A DNA stretch of 64,000 bases from Mayamaea pseudoterrestris (lineage: Eukaryota > Bacillariophyta > Bacillariophyceae > Sellaphorales > Sellaphoraceae), in contig BROI01000010.1 of assembly GCA_027923505.1 (NCBI GenBank), positions 124,001 through 188,000 of the forward strand. Reading direction: 5' to 3'. The position numbers and the translations under genes are program-made. The stretch's first letter is position 1. Every line of letters starts with the position of its first letter. The notes beneath the pieces are model-generated. The model was not told the DNA's origin. It did not search any database and saw only the letters and a list, made by a program, of their open reading frames with translations. Positions 23,301 through 34,510 of this stretch are shown in pieces.

Positions 23301-26300
23301 CAGCAGTCCCAGCTCAACCCCCAGTGCAGCACCCAGCACAAGTCCAAGCTCTTTGCCCAGCGCTGGTCCAAGTGCATCACCCAGTATCTCACCCAGTGCA
23401 TTGCCAAGTGCTTCTCCCAGTGCCCAGCCAAGTGGTGGACCAAGCTCTCCCCCCAGTGTTGAACCAAGCTCAATGCCAAGCGCTGCACCCAGCATTTCAC
23501 CCAGTGCATCACCCAGCTCCAGCCCAAGCTCCTCACCAAGTGGAACTCCCAGTGCCACACCAAGTGCATCGCCCAGTGAGTCTCCTAGTGCTTCACCCAG
23601 TGCCTCACCAAGCAGCAGTCCCAGTGCAGCACCGTCTGCTGCTCCAAGCGCTTCACCCAGCACCATGCCATCTGCTGCTCCTAGCTCATCTCCCAGTGCT
23701 GCACCATCCAGTGCCCCAAGCTCATCTCCGAGTGAAACGCCAAGTGGATCACCAAGCAGCGCCCCAAGCTCCGCACCCAGTGCCTCACCCAGCTCATCAC
23801 CAAGCGCCAGCCCCAGTGCATCCCCAAGCAGCTCACCAAGTGCAACACCCAGTGGTAGCCCAAGTGCATCCCCCAGTGCCAGCCCAAGTGTGTCACCAAG
23901 CAGTGCTCTCCAAGTGCGAGTCCCAGTGCCTCACCAAGTGCAAGCCCCAGCTCTACCCAGCTCATCCTCCAGTGCATCTCCCAGTGCGAGCCCCAGTGCC
24001 TCACCTAGCAGCCAACCAAGTGCAGCTCCAAGCAGCATTCCCAGCTCAAACCCCCAGTGCAGCACCCAGCACAAGTCCAAGCTCTTTGCCCAGCGCTGGT
24101 CTCAAGTGCATCACCCAGTATCTCACCCAGTGCATTGCCAAGTGCTTCTCCCAGTGCCCAGCCAAGTGGTGGACCAAGCTCTCCCCCAGTGTTGGAACCA
24201 AGCTCACGCTGCACCCAGCATTTCACCCAGTGCATCACCCAGCTCCAGCCCAAGCTCCTCACCAAGTGGAACTCCCAGTGCCACACCAAGTGCATCGCCC
24301 AGTGAGTCCCTAGTGCTTCACCCAGTGCCTCACCAAGCAGCAGTCCCAGTGCAGCACCGTCTGCTGCTCAAGCGCTTCACCCAGCACCATGCCATCTGCT
24401 GCTCTAGCTCATCTCCCAGTGCTGCACCAGTGCCCCAGATCTCGAGTGAAACAGTGTCCAACACAGCTCAGCTCCCAAGTGCAGCAGCTCACCAGTGCAA
24501 CCCCTCCCCAGCCAGTTCGTGCCCAGCACAAGTGCATCCCCAGTGCGGAGTCTCACCGCCGCCCAGCCCAGCTGTCCAAGTCAGCTCTCCAAGTACCCAG
24601 TATCTCACCCAGTGCTTTGCCAAGTGCTTCTCCCAGTGCGCCAGTGGTGGGCCAAGTGTTGAACCAAGCATCAGCTGCACCCAGCATTTCCAGTGCATCA
24701 CCCAGCTCCAGCCCAAGCTCCTCACCAAGTGGAAGTCCACACCAAGCGCATCGCCCAGTATCCCTAGTGCTTCTCCAAGCAGCAGTCCCATGTGCTCTGT
24801 GCTTCACCCAGCACCATGCCATCTGCTGCTCCTAGCTCATCTCCCAGTGCTGCACCATCCAGTGCCCTGCTATCTCCGAAGAAACGCCAAGTGGATCACC
24901 AACCCCACTCACCCAGTGCCTCACCCAGCTCATCACCAAGCGCCAGCCCCAGTGCATCCCCAAGCAGCTCACCAAGTGCAACACCCAGTGGTAGCCCAAG
25001 TTCATCCCCCAGTGCCAGCCCAAGTGGTCCAAGCGTTCTCCAAGTGCAGTGCCTCACCAAGTGCAAGCCCCAGCTCTACCCCCAAGCTCATCACCCAGTG
25101 CATCACCCAGTGCGAGACCCAGTGCCTCACCTAGCAGCCCACCAAGTACAGCACCAAGCAGCACACCCAGTGCAACCCCCAGTGCATCACCCAGCACAAG
25201 CCCAAGCTCTTTCCGCGTGGTCCAAGTGCTCATCCCCAGTATCTCACCCAGTGCATTGCCAAGTGCTTCTCCCAGTGCCCAGCCAACGTGGTGGACCAAG
25301 CTCTCCCCGGTGTTGTGAACCAAGCTCAATGCCAAGCGCTGCACCCAGCATTTCACCCAGTGCATCACCCAGCTCCAGCCCAAGCTCCTCACCAAGTGGA
25401 ACTCCCAGTGCCACACCAAGTGCATCACCCAGTGAGTCTCCTAGTGCTTCACCCAGTGCCTCACCAAGCAGCAGTCCCAGTGCAGCACCGTCTGCTGCTC
25501 CAAGCGCTTCACCCAGCACCATGCCATCTGCTGCTCCTAGCTCATCTCCCAGTGCTGCACCATCCAGTGCCCCAAGCTCATCTCCAAGTGAAACGCCAAG
25601 TGGATCACCAAGCAGCGCCCCAAGCTCCGCACCCAGTGCCTCACCCAGCTCATCACCAAGCGCCAGCCCCAGTGCATCCCCAAGCAGCTCACCAAGTGCA
25701 ACACCCAGTGGTAGCCCAAGTGCATCCCCCAGTGCCAGCCCAAGTGTGTCACCAAGCAGTGCTCCAAGTGCGAGTCCCAGTGCCTCACCAAGTGCAGGCC
25801 CCAGCTCTGCCCCAAGCTCATCACCCAGTGCATCTCCCAGTGCGAGCCCCAGTGCCTCACCTAGCAGTAAACCAAGTGCAGCTCCAAGCAGCAGTCCCAG
25901 CGCAACCCCCAGCGCAGCACCCAGCACAAGTCCAAGCTATTTGCCCAGCGCTGGTCCAAGTGCTTCACCCAGTATCTCACCCAGTGCATTGCCAAGTGCT
26001 TCTCCCAGTGCCCAGCCAAGCGGTGGACCAAGTTCTCCCCCAAGTGTTGAACCAAGCTCAATGCCAAGTGCTGCACCCAGCATTTCACCCAGTGCATCAC
26101 CCAGCTCCAGCCCAAGCTTCACTCCAAGTGCAGCTCCAAGCAGTTCTCCCAGTGCCTCGCCCAGTAACCCTCCAAGTTTTGCTCCAAGTAGCTCGCCAAG
26201 CAGCAGTCCCAGTTCATCACCGAGTGCGTCTCCCAGTTTTGCACCGAGCAGCAGCCCCAGTGCCCATTGTCACGCAGTGCAATAGCCAGCTACTGCAAGC

Positions 26301-27783
26301 CCACAGCTCTGGCCCAAGCTCGTTACCCAGTGTATCTCCCAGTGGCCTCCAGTGCCTCTACCTAGCAGCCAACCAAGTGCAGCTCCAAGCACCAGTCCCA
26401 GCTCAACCCCCAGTGCACAGCACCCAGCGTCCAAGCTCTTTGCCCAGCGCTGGTCCAAGTGCTTCACCCAGTATTTCACCCAGTGCATTGCCAAGTGCTT
26501 CTCCCAGTGCCCAGCCAAGTGGTGGACCAAGCCCTTGAACCAAGCTTCAACCAAGCGCTGCACCCAGCATTTCACCCAGTGCATCACCCAGCTCCAGCCC
26601 AGGCTCTCACCAAGTGAGTGCCACCCAAGTGCATCACCCAGTGAGTCTCCAGCTTCACCCAGTGCCTCACCAAGCAGTCACCCAGTGCAGACGTGCTGCT
26701 CCAAGCGCTTCACCCAGCAGCATGCCATCTGCGCCTAGCTCATCTCCCAGTGCTGCACCATCCAGTGCCCCAAGCTCATTTCCAAGTGAAACGCCAAGTG
26801 GTTCACCAAGCAGCGCCCCAACTGCCAGTGCCTCACCCAGCTCATCTCAGCGCCAGCGCCAGTGCATCCCAAGCAGTTCACCAAGTGCAACACCCAGTGG
26901 TAGCCCAAGTCCCAGTGCCAGCCCAAGTTGTCCCGCAGCTCCAACGAGTCCCAGTGCTCACCAAGTGCAGGCCCCAGCTCTGCCCAAGCATCACCCAGTT
27001 CATCTCCCAGTGCGACTCCAGTGCCTCACCTAGCAGTAGACCAAGTTCAGCTCCAAGCAGCAGTCCCAGCAACCCCAGCGCAGCACCCAGCACAATCTTG
27101 CCCAGCGCTGGTCCGGCCCCCAGTATCTCACCCAGTGCATTACCAAGTGCTTCTCGTGCAGCCAAGCGGTAGCCCAAGTTCTCCCCAAGTGTTACCAGCT
27201 CAACCAAGTGTGCATCACCCAGCTCCAGCGCCAAGCTTCACCAAGCTGCTCCAAGCATCACCCAGTCTCCAAGTGCCACACCCAGGCAGTCCCAGTTCAT
27301 CACCGAGTGCGTCTCCCAGTTTTGCACCGAGCAGCAGCCCCAGTGCATTTCCCAGTGCATCACCAAGTGCTTGCAACCAAGTACTCCCAAGACCAAGTAC
27401 TCCCAAGTTCTGCACCAAGCAGCACTCCCAGCGTTTCTCCAAGCAACAGTCCGAGCTCATTGCCGAGCACATCTCCTACTCTTGCTCCAATCTTGAGTGG
27501 ACGCAGACTCTTGCATGATCCACTCACTTCAAATAGCAATGAAAATGACGCAATTACGGCATTACCAGCCTTGAAGGAGGCACGCACACACCGTCCTAAC
27601 AATCAAACAAAAGCATCGCGTCGCCGCTCATTGTGTGCAGACGGAAGCAAAGGAAAGAAGAACTGCAAAGATGCTAATCTGCTTTTTGACAAAAATGGTG
27701 ACGAAACCTTGAAAACCATTAAATCACACTACATTAACGATGCCTCCGCACACAAGACAGGCAACTTGCGGAAACGGCAATAA
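17344..27783 (+). CDS. Very large secreted PTxxPT / PSxxPS repeat protein (cell-wall or matrix type), frame disrupted in its 3' part
   Basis: Exon 1 17344-17952 starts with a clear signal peptide (ITAILLCLLCHALLVSSA). A basic segment and a Cys-containing domain (RCSLCETLL ... LGQCVAKL ... SSFCFIDN) follow. Exon 2 is only 51 bp (18026-18076) and exon 3 starts at 18150; both introns (73 bp each) are phase 0, so PTKxPTRKPT repeats join cleanly. Around 18840 the repeats change to PSxxPS four-residue units encoded by 12-bp repeats, running to about 27480. A unique tail then follows: LAPILSGRRLLHDPL, then a Lys/Arg-rich end at 27783. The frame is open to about 22590, shifts by one extra C in a C-run there, and then changes many times between about 23900 and 27420, with some intact stretches (for example 25300-26260). 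A short compensated frame excursion lies at about 19065-19135. Sequencing or assembly error in a repeat is as likely as true decay. Such proteins in diatoms are thought to be extracellular or wall-linked. Confidence 0.75.
17953..18149 (+). other. Two short introns around a 51-bp exon
   Basis: Introns 17953-18025 (GTAAGT...ACAG) and 18077-18149 (GTATGT...CCAAG) flank a 17-codon exon translating to RPTNRPTLKPVTMKPTK. All three junctions are phase 0, so each piece adds whole PT-repeat units. Confidence 0.7.
19147..27420. repeat. 732-bp higher-order repeat built from 12-bp units
   Basis: The landmark GTGTTGAACCAAGC recurs at about 19147, 19795, 20527, 21259, 21991, 22724 and 23456. The first interval is 648 bp (54 dodecamers) and the following ones are 732 bp (61 dodecamers; one is 733 because of the extra C). 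Copies within 19.8-23.9 kb are almost identical, with a few substitutions such as GCTTCA/GCATCA. From 23.9 to 27.4 kb further units are recognisable but shortened and full of small insertions and deletions. Near identity over 732 bp points to recent unequal exchange or gene conversion of the whole block. Confidence 0.85.
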
Positions 27784-28653
27784 ACATAGAATATATAAAA
27801 CACACTGTAATTTCTTTGAACAAAAACTTTGTCTGATAGTAGAAGCTTTCATTACATTTTTTGGAACAGCCCTTGCATCTTCAATGAGAAAAAGAATGGC
27901 AACCACTACAGGCACTATATGCATGCTACGGCCCGCTATACAGGGTGGATTGAGTCCATGAGGTGGAAGGGGCATGCGAATGCTACCGCTAGAAGTGAGG
28001 ACATTATATAATGTCTGCTTGGTATTCTATGACATGGCTCATGTTACAACAATTTCAATATTTGCACTGGGCAAGTGCCCCACGTGAACTTTAGCTACCT
28101 GTGTTATTGACTCACTGTCCAGCATTTCCGTAGATTTGACTTTGAAACGTACTTCCATAGCCATGAATATTCTAATCTAGACAAAAATTACATTTTGAAT
28201 GTATGAAGTTTATATAAGCTACTCGTACAGTTGCGTATGATGTACAAACCTTTGCATTGCCTTAACCCAGATGGTTGGAACAGATTCCGAAAGAATTGTC
28301 GGTATTGCGTTGACATGATATTGCGTGAATAGAGCATCCACCGAGTCGCGTAATGTTCACTGGGGCAGAGGAGAATGCCTTGCCGCCTTGCATTGCTCGT
28401 CGCCGCCCTAACTTGATCTCAGCATAGAAACTTGATCCGTTTGCCGTTAAAGCAACATTGTTTGCACAATCATGTCGCACTTGCTCGAATTCTCGGTGGA
28501 ACTTGCCAAACCATTTGCAAGTCGTCTTGAAGCCAAAGCGTCCGCACATCATGCACAATCATTCATTGTAGGAAAAATGGGAAGTCGATAGAAAATGTAA
28601 TAGTGTAGAGGGTGATGTGTGAATGTCGTGCGTAATGGGTGCTGACGCTTTTG
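27784..28653. other. Intergenic, no recognisable gene
   Basis: This contains the 3' flank of the repeat gene and the 3' flank of the minus-strand gene beginning at 29376. A 98-residue minus-strand open stretch at 28262-28558 has no recognisable features. Confidence 0.35.
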
Positions 28654-29376
28654 CTAGTACCAGGTAATTGAGCCTTGCCAGAACGAGTCATTGTCAAACT
28701 CGTCCATGCTGCATGTCAAGGTTTGGAGCGCGTCATTGTGCAAGACAACGACGCGCGAAATCAAAAATGAAGCGGAGGCGTCGTCCTCGTCGTCAAGCAA
28801 TTGCGTTTGCTTGGATGATGGAGCCTCGTCAACAACGTCGTCGTCGCTGGACGAGTCGGATTGCAGCCTGCGTTCGAGTCTGTACTCGGAACGAAATCTA
28901 TAAAAGATAATGAGTGGCAAGAAGGTGAGACAATGTTATTATTACAAGTAACCGCAAAGCATAGTCAACGCAAGGATCGAGCAGTTCCAAGCAGGCTGTA
29001 GTCGTATCAGCCGCGCCGTTGAACGGTACTCACGTAGAGCCACTACTGCATCGCTACTAGCGACTCACCTTGCAACGTCTTCCACCGAGTAGTAGAGGTC
29101 CTCAACGTCGGCCATGGGTGTGTACGGCCGAAACCATGTATCCGTCACGACATGTTCGAAGAAGGAGACTCGTCGCTCACACTCTGACATGGACGACGAG
29201 TCGCTCAACGAGGTCGTGGAAAGGGTATCCGCATCGTCGCCGCCCGAACACTGGTGCAACTGACACCAATCGCCTTCATTGACGAGCACAAATCCTTCAC
29301 ATGACTCTATAGGCGTCCTTATTGACTGCGAGTCGAATACTTTTAGTATACTTTCATGCTGTAGTGTGATTGTCAT
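28654..29376 (-). CDS. Small acidic hypothetical protein, two exons
   Basis: Exon 1 29376-29069 and exon 2 28897-28654, separated by a 171-bp GT-AG intron in phase 2 (donor GCAAG|GTGAGT, acceptor TTTTATAG). The product is 183 residues. The splice joins VEDLYYSVEDVAR to FRSEYRLERRL, giving a segment RRVSFFEHV...RPYTP...LYYSVEDVARFRSEYRLE. This resembles a short motif common in diatom hypothetical proteins: a V-S-F strand, then a hydrophobic/aromatic pair before Ser and an acidic residue, then an R-containing helix. Two Ser/Asp-rich acidic runs surround it. No enzyme domain is seen; cytosolic or nuclear location is likely because no signal peptide is present. Function unknown. Confidence 0.6.
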
Positions 29377-29473
29377 GGTCTCAAGAGAGCAAACAAAATC
29401 TTGTTGGGTTTTTGTGCGTGACGCTCGGCCTGGCTGGATCGTGATCGCGCGTTTTCTCGCCGCGACCCTTGCG

Positions 29474-29872
29474 CTACGAATTGCGTTTCGACTGGCTAAA
29501 ATTCGGCAAAATTCGTCTTCAGGCGGCACGAAGCAACATAATGTTGCTTCGCTTGACGCTACCGAAAATCACTCATCCACGACCAACATGGCGGCCATGC
29601 CAGCATTTACAGCTCTATACTACTCTATACTAGTTATCTATCAGTATTTTATCCATGTAAATGTAGCAGTTAGAGCATGGAGGATCCATTTTTGCCTCTT
29701 GTTTGTTCGTTCCATTGGAATTGCCACGCCGTCAGGTAAAGATCCGGGTTCTGGTGCGCTTGTGTGGTTCGACGCGTAGACGCGCGTAGCGAAACGAGGC
29801 TGCAAAAAGTCGCTTCGTGCCGCCTGAAGGCAAATTTTGCCGAATTTTAGCCAGTCGAAACGCAATTCGTAG
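29474..29872. repeat. ~60-bp inverted repeat flanking ~280 bp (fold-back/MITE-like)
   Basis: The left arm (about 29474-29534, ACGAATTGCGTTTCGACTGG ... GGCGGCACGAAG) is matched by the reverse complement at about 29812-29872, with few differences. The spacer of roughly 280 bp has no gene. As a result the same peptide, LRIAFRLAKIRQN, is encoded inward from both arms. The size and structure fit a non-autonomous fold-back DNA element; no clear target-site duplication was identified. Confidence 0.7.
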
Positions 29873-30941
29873 CGATTCCGAGGGCATCCGGCAAGTGACT
29901 GTTTGTCGTGAAAAGAAGGTTGGCGTCAGCGCGTTGTCAACGAATTCCGTTAAGTAATTGAGTGATGCTACGACATAAAGTGTCATTCCCAAGAGATCAC
30001 GGGCGAATGGGAGCGCCTCCACCACGTGGACAAACGTCAATGGCTTGAAGTACTCCTCCAATTCAGGCATGGCAAATACCGCGGAGTCGGCCACCATGTT
30101 GTCGCGGTGCACGTTCGCCATCAATCGATGAGGAGTGCGTTGATTCCACTCTTGGATGGGAATCGCCTCTATTGTCCGTCCGTGTGGCTATTCGGCGGCA
30201 AGACGATGGTCCCGCATGACTGCACCGTGTCGGAGGCTCTTGCAGAGTGTCGGACCCAATCTGCATGATGTCAAGGAATAACATCTTCAGCTAAGAGTCA
30301 GTCATCTATTTGTATGATGCGATGGCATGCATGTCAAACAAACCAGTCATATTAACACATTCTGGTAGTACTGTCATAGCTAGTATTGCCTGTCCGCTTG
30401 TCCGTCTCGTCCAAGAATGACGCGAGCGATCAAGGCCACATGGCCACGTCAGTCGCGCTGGTCCGTTGCGGCGCCGAAACGCCAGCGGTCGACGATTGCA
30501 AAGCAGCGAGCGTGTGATGTGTCTCCTTCGAGTCCACATCTGCTCCAAAAACACATTCGCGGGGCGGGGAGGTGGTAGGATCAATGGTTTCACAACGCTT
30601 ACAAAGACTTTGCGCGCTCCGCGCGCACAAACACTGCTAAGTAGTATATACAGTCAAATTGACACTGGCCTTCAAAGCAACCATTTGATGGCTTGTGCCA
30701 ACAATTCTGTCTATATAGAACACAAGGAGAGGCGAGATATAGCCGTAATTGAGTGTATAACTCTTTGAGAGCATACTCCTAACAGAGGCATTGTGTTTTG
30801 GGATAGCTAACACGGTCATTGTGAGGGTCATTGCATGCGCCAAAAGCGAAACGTCATGCAGTCGCAGTGGCAGCGCACCAATTAATGTCGTGAAGCATGT
30901 TCGGATAGATCCTACCACAATAAAGGAAACATCACATCAAA
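29873..30941. other. Intergenic with unassigned open frames
   Basis: A minus-strand open stretch from about 30121 down to 29732 runs into the inverted repeat and has no recognisable domain. The remainder up to 30941 contains the upstream region of the DnaJ gene. Nothing else is supported. Confidence 0.3.
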
Positions 30942-31718
30942 ATGACTTTTGTTCGCTCTCTACTTGTCTGCGTCTTGCTCGCGGCGGTTCCAGTTTCCGC
31001 CTTTACTGCTTCGTCGTCTCGTTCAGCTGCACCGTTGAAGTGTCAGCCCCTTTTATCCGCAACCCTCGCTGCTCCATCAACTGCCGACGACCATGATCAG
31101 GTCAATCTCTACACCATTTTGGGCGCCACTGGAACCGAAACGCGCCAGGAACTCAAGCAACTATATCGAAGTTGCGCCAAGCGCCTTCATCCGGATGCCG
31201 TTGCAGCAGCAGCAACGAGTAAATCATGTTCATCAGACGATTTCTCCCAAGTCGCCCACGCTTATAATATATTGAGCAACCCCAGGGAGCGGCGGAACTA
31301 CGATCGAGCGCTACTGGCCGAGCAATTCACGCAGCAAGCTTGTCAAGCGGTCGAGCGCGTGGTGGAACAAGCCGCCAAGAACGTGGCGAGTGCATTGGAT
31401 TGGATGAATGATGCAATGCAGCAGCAGCAACAACAAACGAGAAATAATGTACAATGTCGAAGGCAGCAGCAGAAACAAAAGCGCAATCCATTACAAATGC
31501 CATGGATGAAGCAGATTCAAAAACAAGCGTCGTCTACGTGGTCGGACGCTGCCCGCAAAGTTTCGTCCGCCACGAGCAGCAGCAGCCGTACCTTTCGCAC
31601 TCCATCTATTGACTGGCAGCGTTTGCTGCACACGCATCTAGCAATGACGGCAACGGCAGCCTTGGTGATAAGCGTGCAGCTACTGAGCTGGAACGATGCG
31701 GCGGCGACGGCGGCGTAA
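30942..31718 (+). CDS. Plastid-targeted DnaJ (J-domain) protein with C-terminal membrane segment
   Basis: 258 residues. The N-terminus has a signal peptide (SLLVCVLLAAVPVSA) ending in VSAF|TASS, the ASAF-type junction that directs diatom proteins through the ER into the plastid. A J-domain follows at about 54-121: LYTILGATGTETRQELKQLYRSC, the essential HPD at 83-85, then FSQVAHAYNILSNPRERRNYDR. J-proteins stimulate Hsp70 ATP hydrolysis. The rest has a Gln-rich linker and a hydrophobic C-terminal segment (LAMTATAALVISVQLL) that could anchor it in a membrane. There is no Gly/Phe or zinc-finger region, so it is a type III J-protein. It is related to the J-protein at 34511-36067. Confidence 0.85.
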   Translation: MTFVRSLLVCVLLAAVPVSAFTASSSRSAAPLKCQPLLSATLAAPSTADDHDQVNLYTILGATGTETRQELKQLYRSCAKRLHPDAVAAAATSKSCSSDDFSQVAHAYNILSNPRERRNYDRALLAEQFTQQACQAVERVVEQAAKNVASALDWMNDAMQQQQQQTRNNVQCRRQQQKQKRNPLQMPWMKQIQKQASSTWSDAARKVSSATSSSSRTFRTPSIDWQRLLHTHLAMTATAALVISVQLLSWNDAAATAA

Positions 31719-32026
31719 AATAATATTGAGCGACGCAACATGGAGACACGCGCTGCAAACAGTTGAAAGCCGCATTCCGCATATGCAATCAAACAAAAGT
31801 ATACCAGTAGACTGTGAAGATCGTATCTTCGGTCTCGCTCGATTGGCATCCCATGTACAACTATCACTACATATACAGTCAAGTAAAGTATTTCAAAATG
31901 GTTTAAAAATGTCATGTATTTCAGAATGGTTTAAAAATTGTCATGTAGCGCCGATGGCGTATAAAAATGTAGTCAAAAATGACAAAATAGATGAAAAAAT
32001 CGTCTCGCATCACGCAAGCAATCGCA

Positions 32027-33525
32027 TCAACCTTGCACACAGACCAAGTCGCTCACGTTGCTCACGTCTCCCTTTCGCAGCCGCAATATTTCGTCGCGCA
32101 GCATGCATTGCATCTGCCGCATGCTGCAGCGCTCCTGAATCGAGGCAGCCCAGCCGCGCTGCAGCATTTCGCGAATGGATGGGCTCCAAAATGGCTTGAC
32201 TGGTGGGCGCTGGTGGTTGTGGCAGACGCGCTGGATGTGCTGCGAAGCATAGTCAATGGATGTAGCTGATGGTGTCTTTATGGATGCTGTGAAAAATCCC
32301 ATTTTATAAGGCTGCTCGAGTGCGAGCATTTCCCACAGCACCAGGGTAAAGCTATAGACGTCTGCCTTTTCGTTGTAGTGCTGGCCAAGCAAGACTTCTG
32401 GTCCCATGAAGCGCATGGAGCCAGTCATGTGCGTCAAGCAATAGGTTTCGTCGGCACGCATTTCGTTGGGGTTCAAAACGCGCGCCAAGCCAAAGTCAAA
32501 CAGCTTAATGTCGTCGTGCTAATATTGTGAAAGAAGTGAACAATTGATTGAGTGGATGATCAAGCAGGCGAACAGAACGACTGACATGACACTACACCAG
32601 CTACAACAAACACAAAACTCACCTCATCAAACGCCATGTTGCTCGGTTTAATGTCACGATGCATCATGTTCCGGTCGTGCATGTATCGAATGGCATCGCA
32701 AATGTCGTAAGCAATCAGCAGACGATGGGCGCGCTGCTGGTTGGCTTGGCCCGTGAGCAAATGGCGAAGTGATCCACCCGCGTGATGTTGGTGGCGCCAC
32801 TTGCATACGCGCTGGCGCAGCGTATCATACAAGCGATCCATGATTAAAAAGTAGTCCGAGTTACTATTCAGGCGGGCAGTGCCGCGGAGTTTGATAATGT
32901 TGGGATGCGCCAACGCTTGGAGGCACGTTGCTTCCTTATGTAGGTCCGCCACAAAAAGCGCTTTATCTTCATTATGCACTGCTTGGTGCAACTGCTTGAT
33001 GGCGAAGCGGTAGGCTCCAGCCCATAGTAGCAGTTGCTGCATCGCAATCTTGTTGGATCCGCTTCCTTGCATGGCTCGAATCTCGTGCACGTTGCAAAAG
33101 TTGCCGCGACCAAGCAGTCGTCCCAGCACAAGGTCGTTGCGATCAAACGAAGCGACTGGATAGGCGGCTGGGAGAGTCGTTGCGTGTCTTGCGGCGTCGC
33201 TGTCGCCAACATCCTTTGGTTGCTCATCCCCATGACACTCCTTGACGGCCCAATGATCGGATCGCAACGACGTCATGGAATCGGTAAAGGAAATTACTTC
33301 GCTGCCGTTTGCGCCAACACACTTGGAGCAGCCATCGTCGGCCGCAAGAAGTACCTCGGGCGGAATGTAAATGGCTTCGCGGCGAGATGGAGAAGTGTCG
33401 GTTCGTTGCCACGTATTATTGTTGCGCCTCGCCATGTTGCTGCGACTCCACCACATGTCTTTGATGGCAACGATCAAACTTGATTTTGTTTTGAATGGCA
33501 AGAGAAGCACGAGCAAACGGTCCAT
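32027..33525 (-). CDS. Protein serine/threonine kinase (TKL-like), two exons
   Basis: Exon 1 33525-32623 and exon 2 32518-32027, with a 104-bp GT-AG intron in phase 0 (GATGAG|GTGAGT ... ATTAG|CACGAC). The product is about 464 residues from the ATG at 33525. Kinase landmarks run in order: glycine loop LGRGNFCNV, AIKQL lysine, hinge LIMDRLYDTL, catalytic loop MHRDIKPSNM just before the splice, and DFG in IKLFDFGLAR just after it. The activation segment has TGSMRFMGPEVL, then DVYSFTLVLWEML as subdomain IX. The GSMRFMGPE segment and YSFTLVLWEM wording fit the TKL/MLK-like kinases common in diatoms. The N-terminal ~150 residues have no domain. All catalytic residues are present. Convergent with the J-protein gene 30942-31718. 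Substrate unknown. Confidence 0.85.
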
Positions 33526-34510
33526 TGCGAGGTTGATTGGTAGTCGTCCTTTCGCAAGCGCCTCGTGTATTGCCACGCATGTGCCCCGTATCTTTCAAGA
33601 AAAAAAGTCCGGAGTTTCATGTGAATAGTGGCTTTTGATTGGACCATGGCAGTGATGCACGAGGTCCTGAAAAGTCATGGGCAATGGTGATACGAACGAA
33701 AATGACTGTAAGTCTGGCGTGTCGGTCACCTTCAAGCGCCAAAAAAGCAACAAGTGTGAATGAAAACGAATGGCCATTGGACAAGGTCGGCTGCCGCCGT
33801 TGGCACTGACCCAGCCTTTGGAGTTAGATGGCAGGTTGGCCTATCAGTGGGCGGTTGCAATGGATAGGCAGTCACGTGTTTCACTGTTCGCAAGAGACAG
33901 CAATTGGGTAGCTATCCGACTATGGCCTGCACACAACTGCCGTAGCTAACAGCCTTTTGCGGGACCTGTTCGCGAGGCTCTTCCTAACTGTTCGCAAAAG
34001 ACAGCGGTCGGGTAGCTATCCATCTACTGCCTTCACAAGCGCCACGCCTACAGTTCGCAAGATACAGCGGTCGGGTAGCTATGTGACATATTTTGTCGCA
34101 CTGGGTTACGCACGCACAGACTCACACACGCAGGGACGCGTAAAACTTTTAACTCACTGAGCCCGTTCCGGGTCAGTGAAAACCCTGCATAGGGAATTGT
34201 TTGGCATCTGCGCCACGCTTGACATGCGACAGTGCGATGAATAAGTCTTATATGCGTGCGATGCGTAAAAGCAGTATCACTATCGTGGACAAGTCGTGTC
34301 ATTTATATGTTTAACTGTCTTATTGCTCTATTCACATTAATATCATACTGCACTTTGTTTATCGACTGATGCATCACAGTGAGGGGGTTCGTACCGGTAC
34401 CGATAGCTTTACCTCGTTGACAACAGTTCACTTGGCAACCAAAGGTAGAGTGAATGCCCAAGTCGTGCTTTTTATAGTAGCACATTATACCACCACGACG
34501 AGATACAATC
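33526..34510. other. Intergenic between kinase and second DnaJ gene, with dispersed repeats
   Basis: No gene is recognised. It holds the promoter of the kinase gene, the 34-bp repeat family described separately, and the 3' flank of the DnaJ gene ending at 34511. Confidence 0.4.
33883..34082. repeat. Three spaced copies of a ~34-bp motif
   Basis: The motif CTGTTCGCAAGAGACAGCGG followed by TCGGGTAGCTATCC occurs at about 33883-33917, 33987-34021 and 34050-34083, with a few changes each. A shorter CTGTTCGCGAGGCTC relative is at about 33966. Spacing is about 103 and 63 bp. The motif lies upstream of the kinase gene on its promoter side. Function unknown; it could be part of a larger dispersed repeat. 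Confidence 0.6.

Noticed and set aside
29732-30121. Minus-strand frame of about 130 codons
   Set aside because: No recognisable domain, its end runs into the fold-back repeat, and no splice partner was found.
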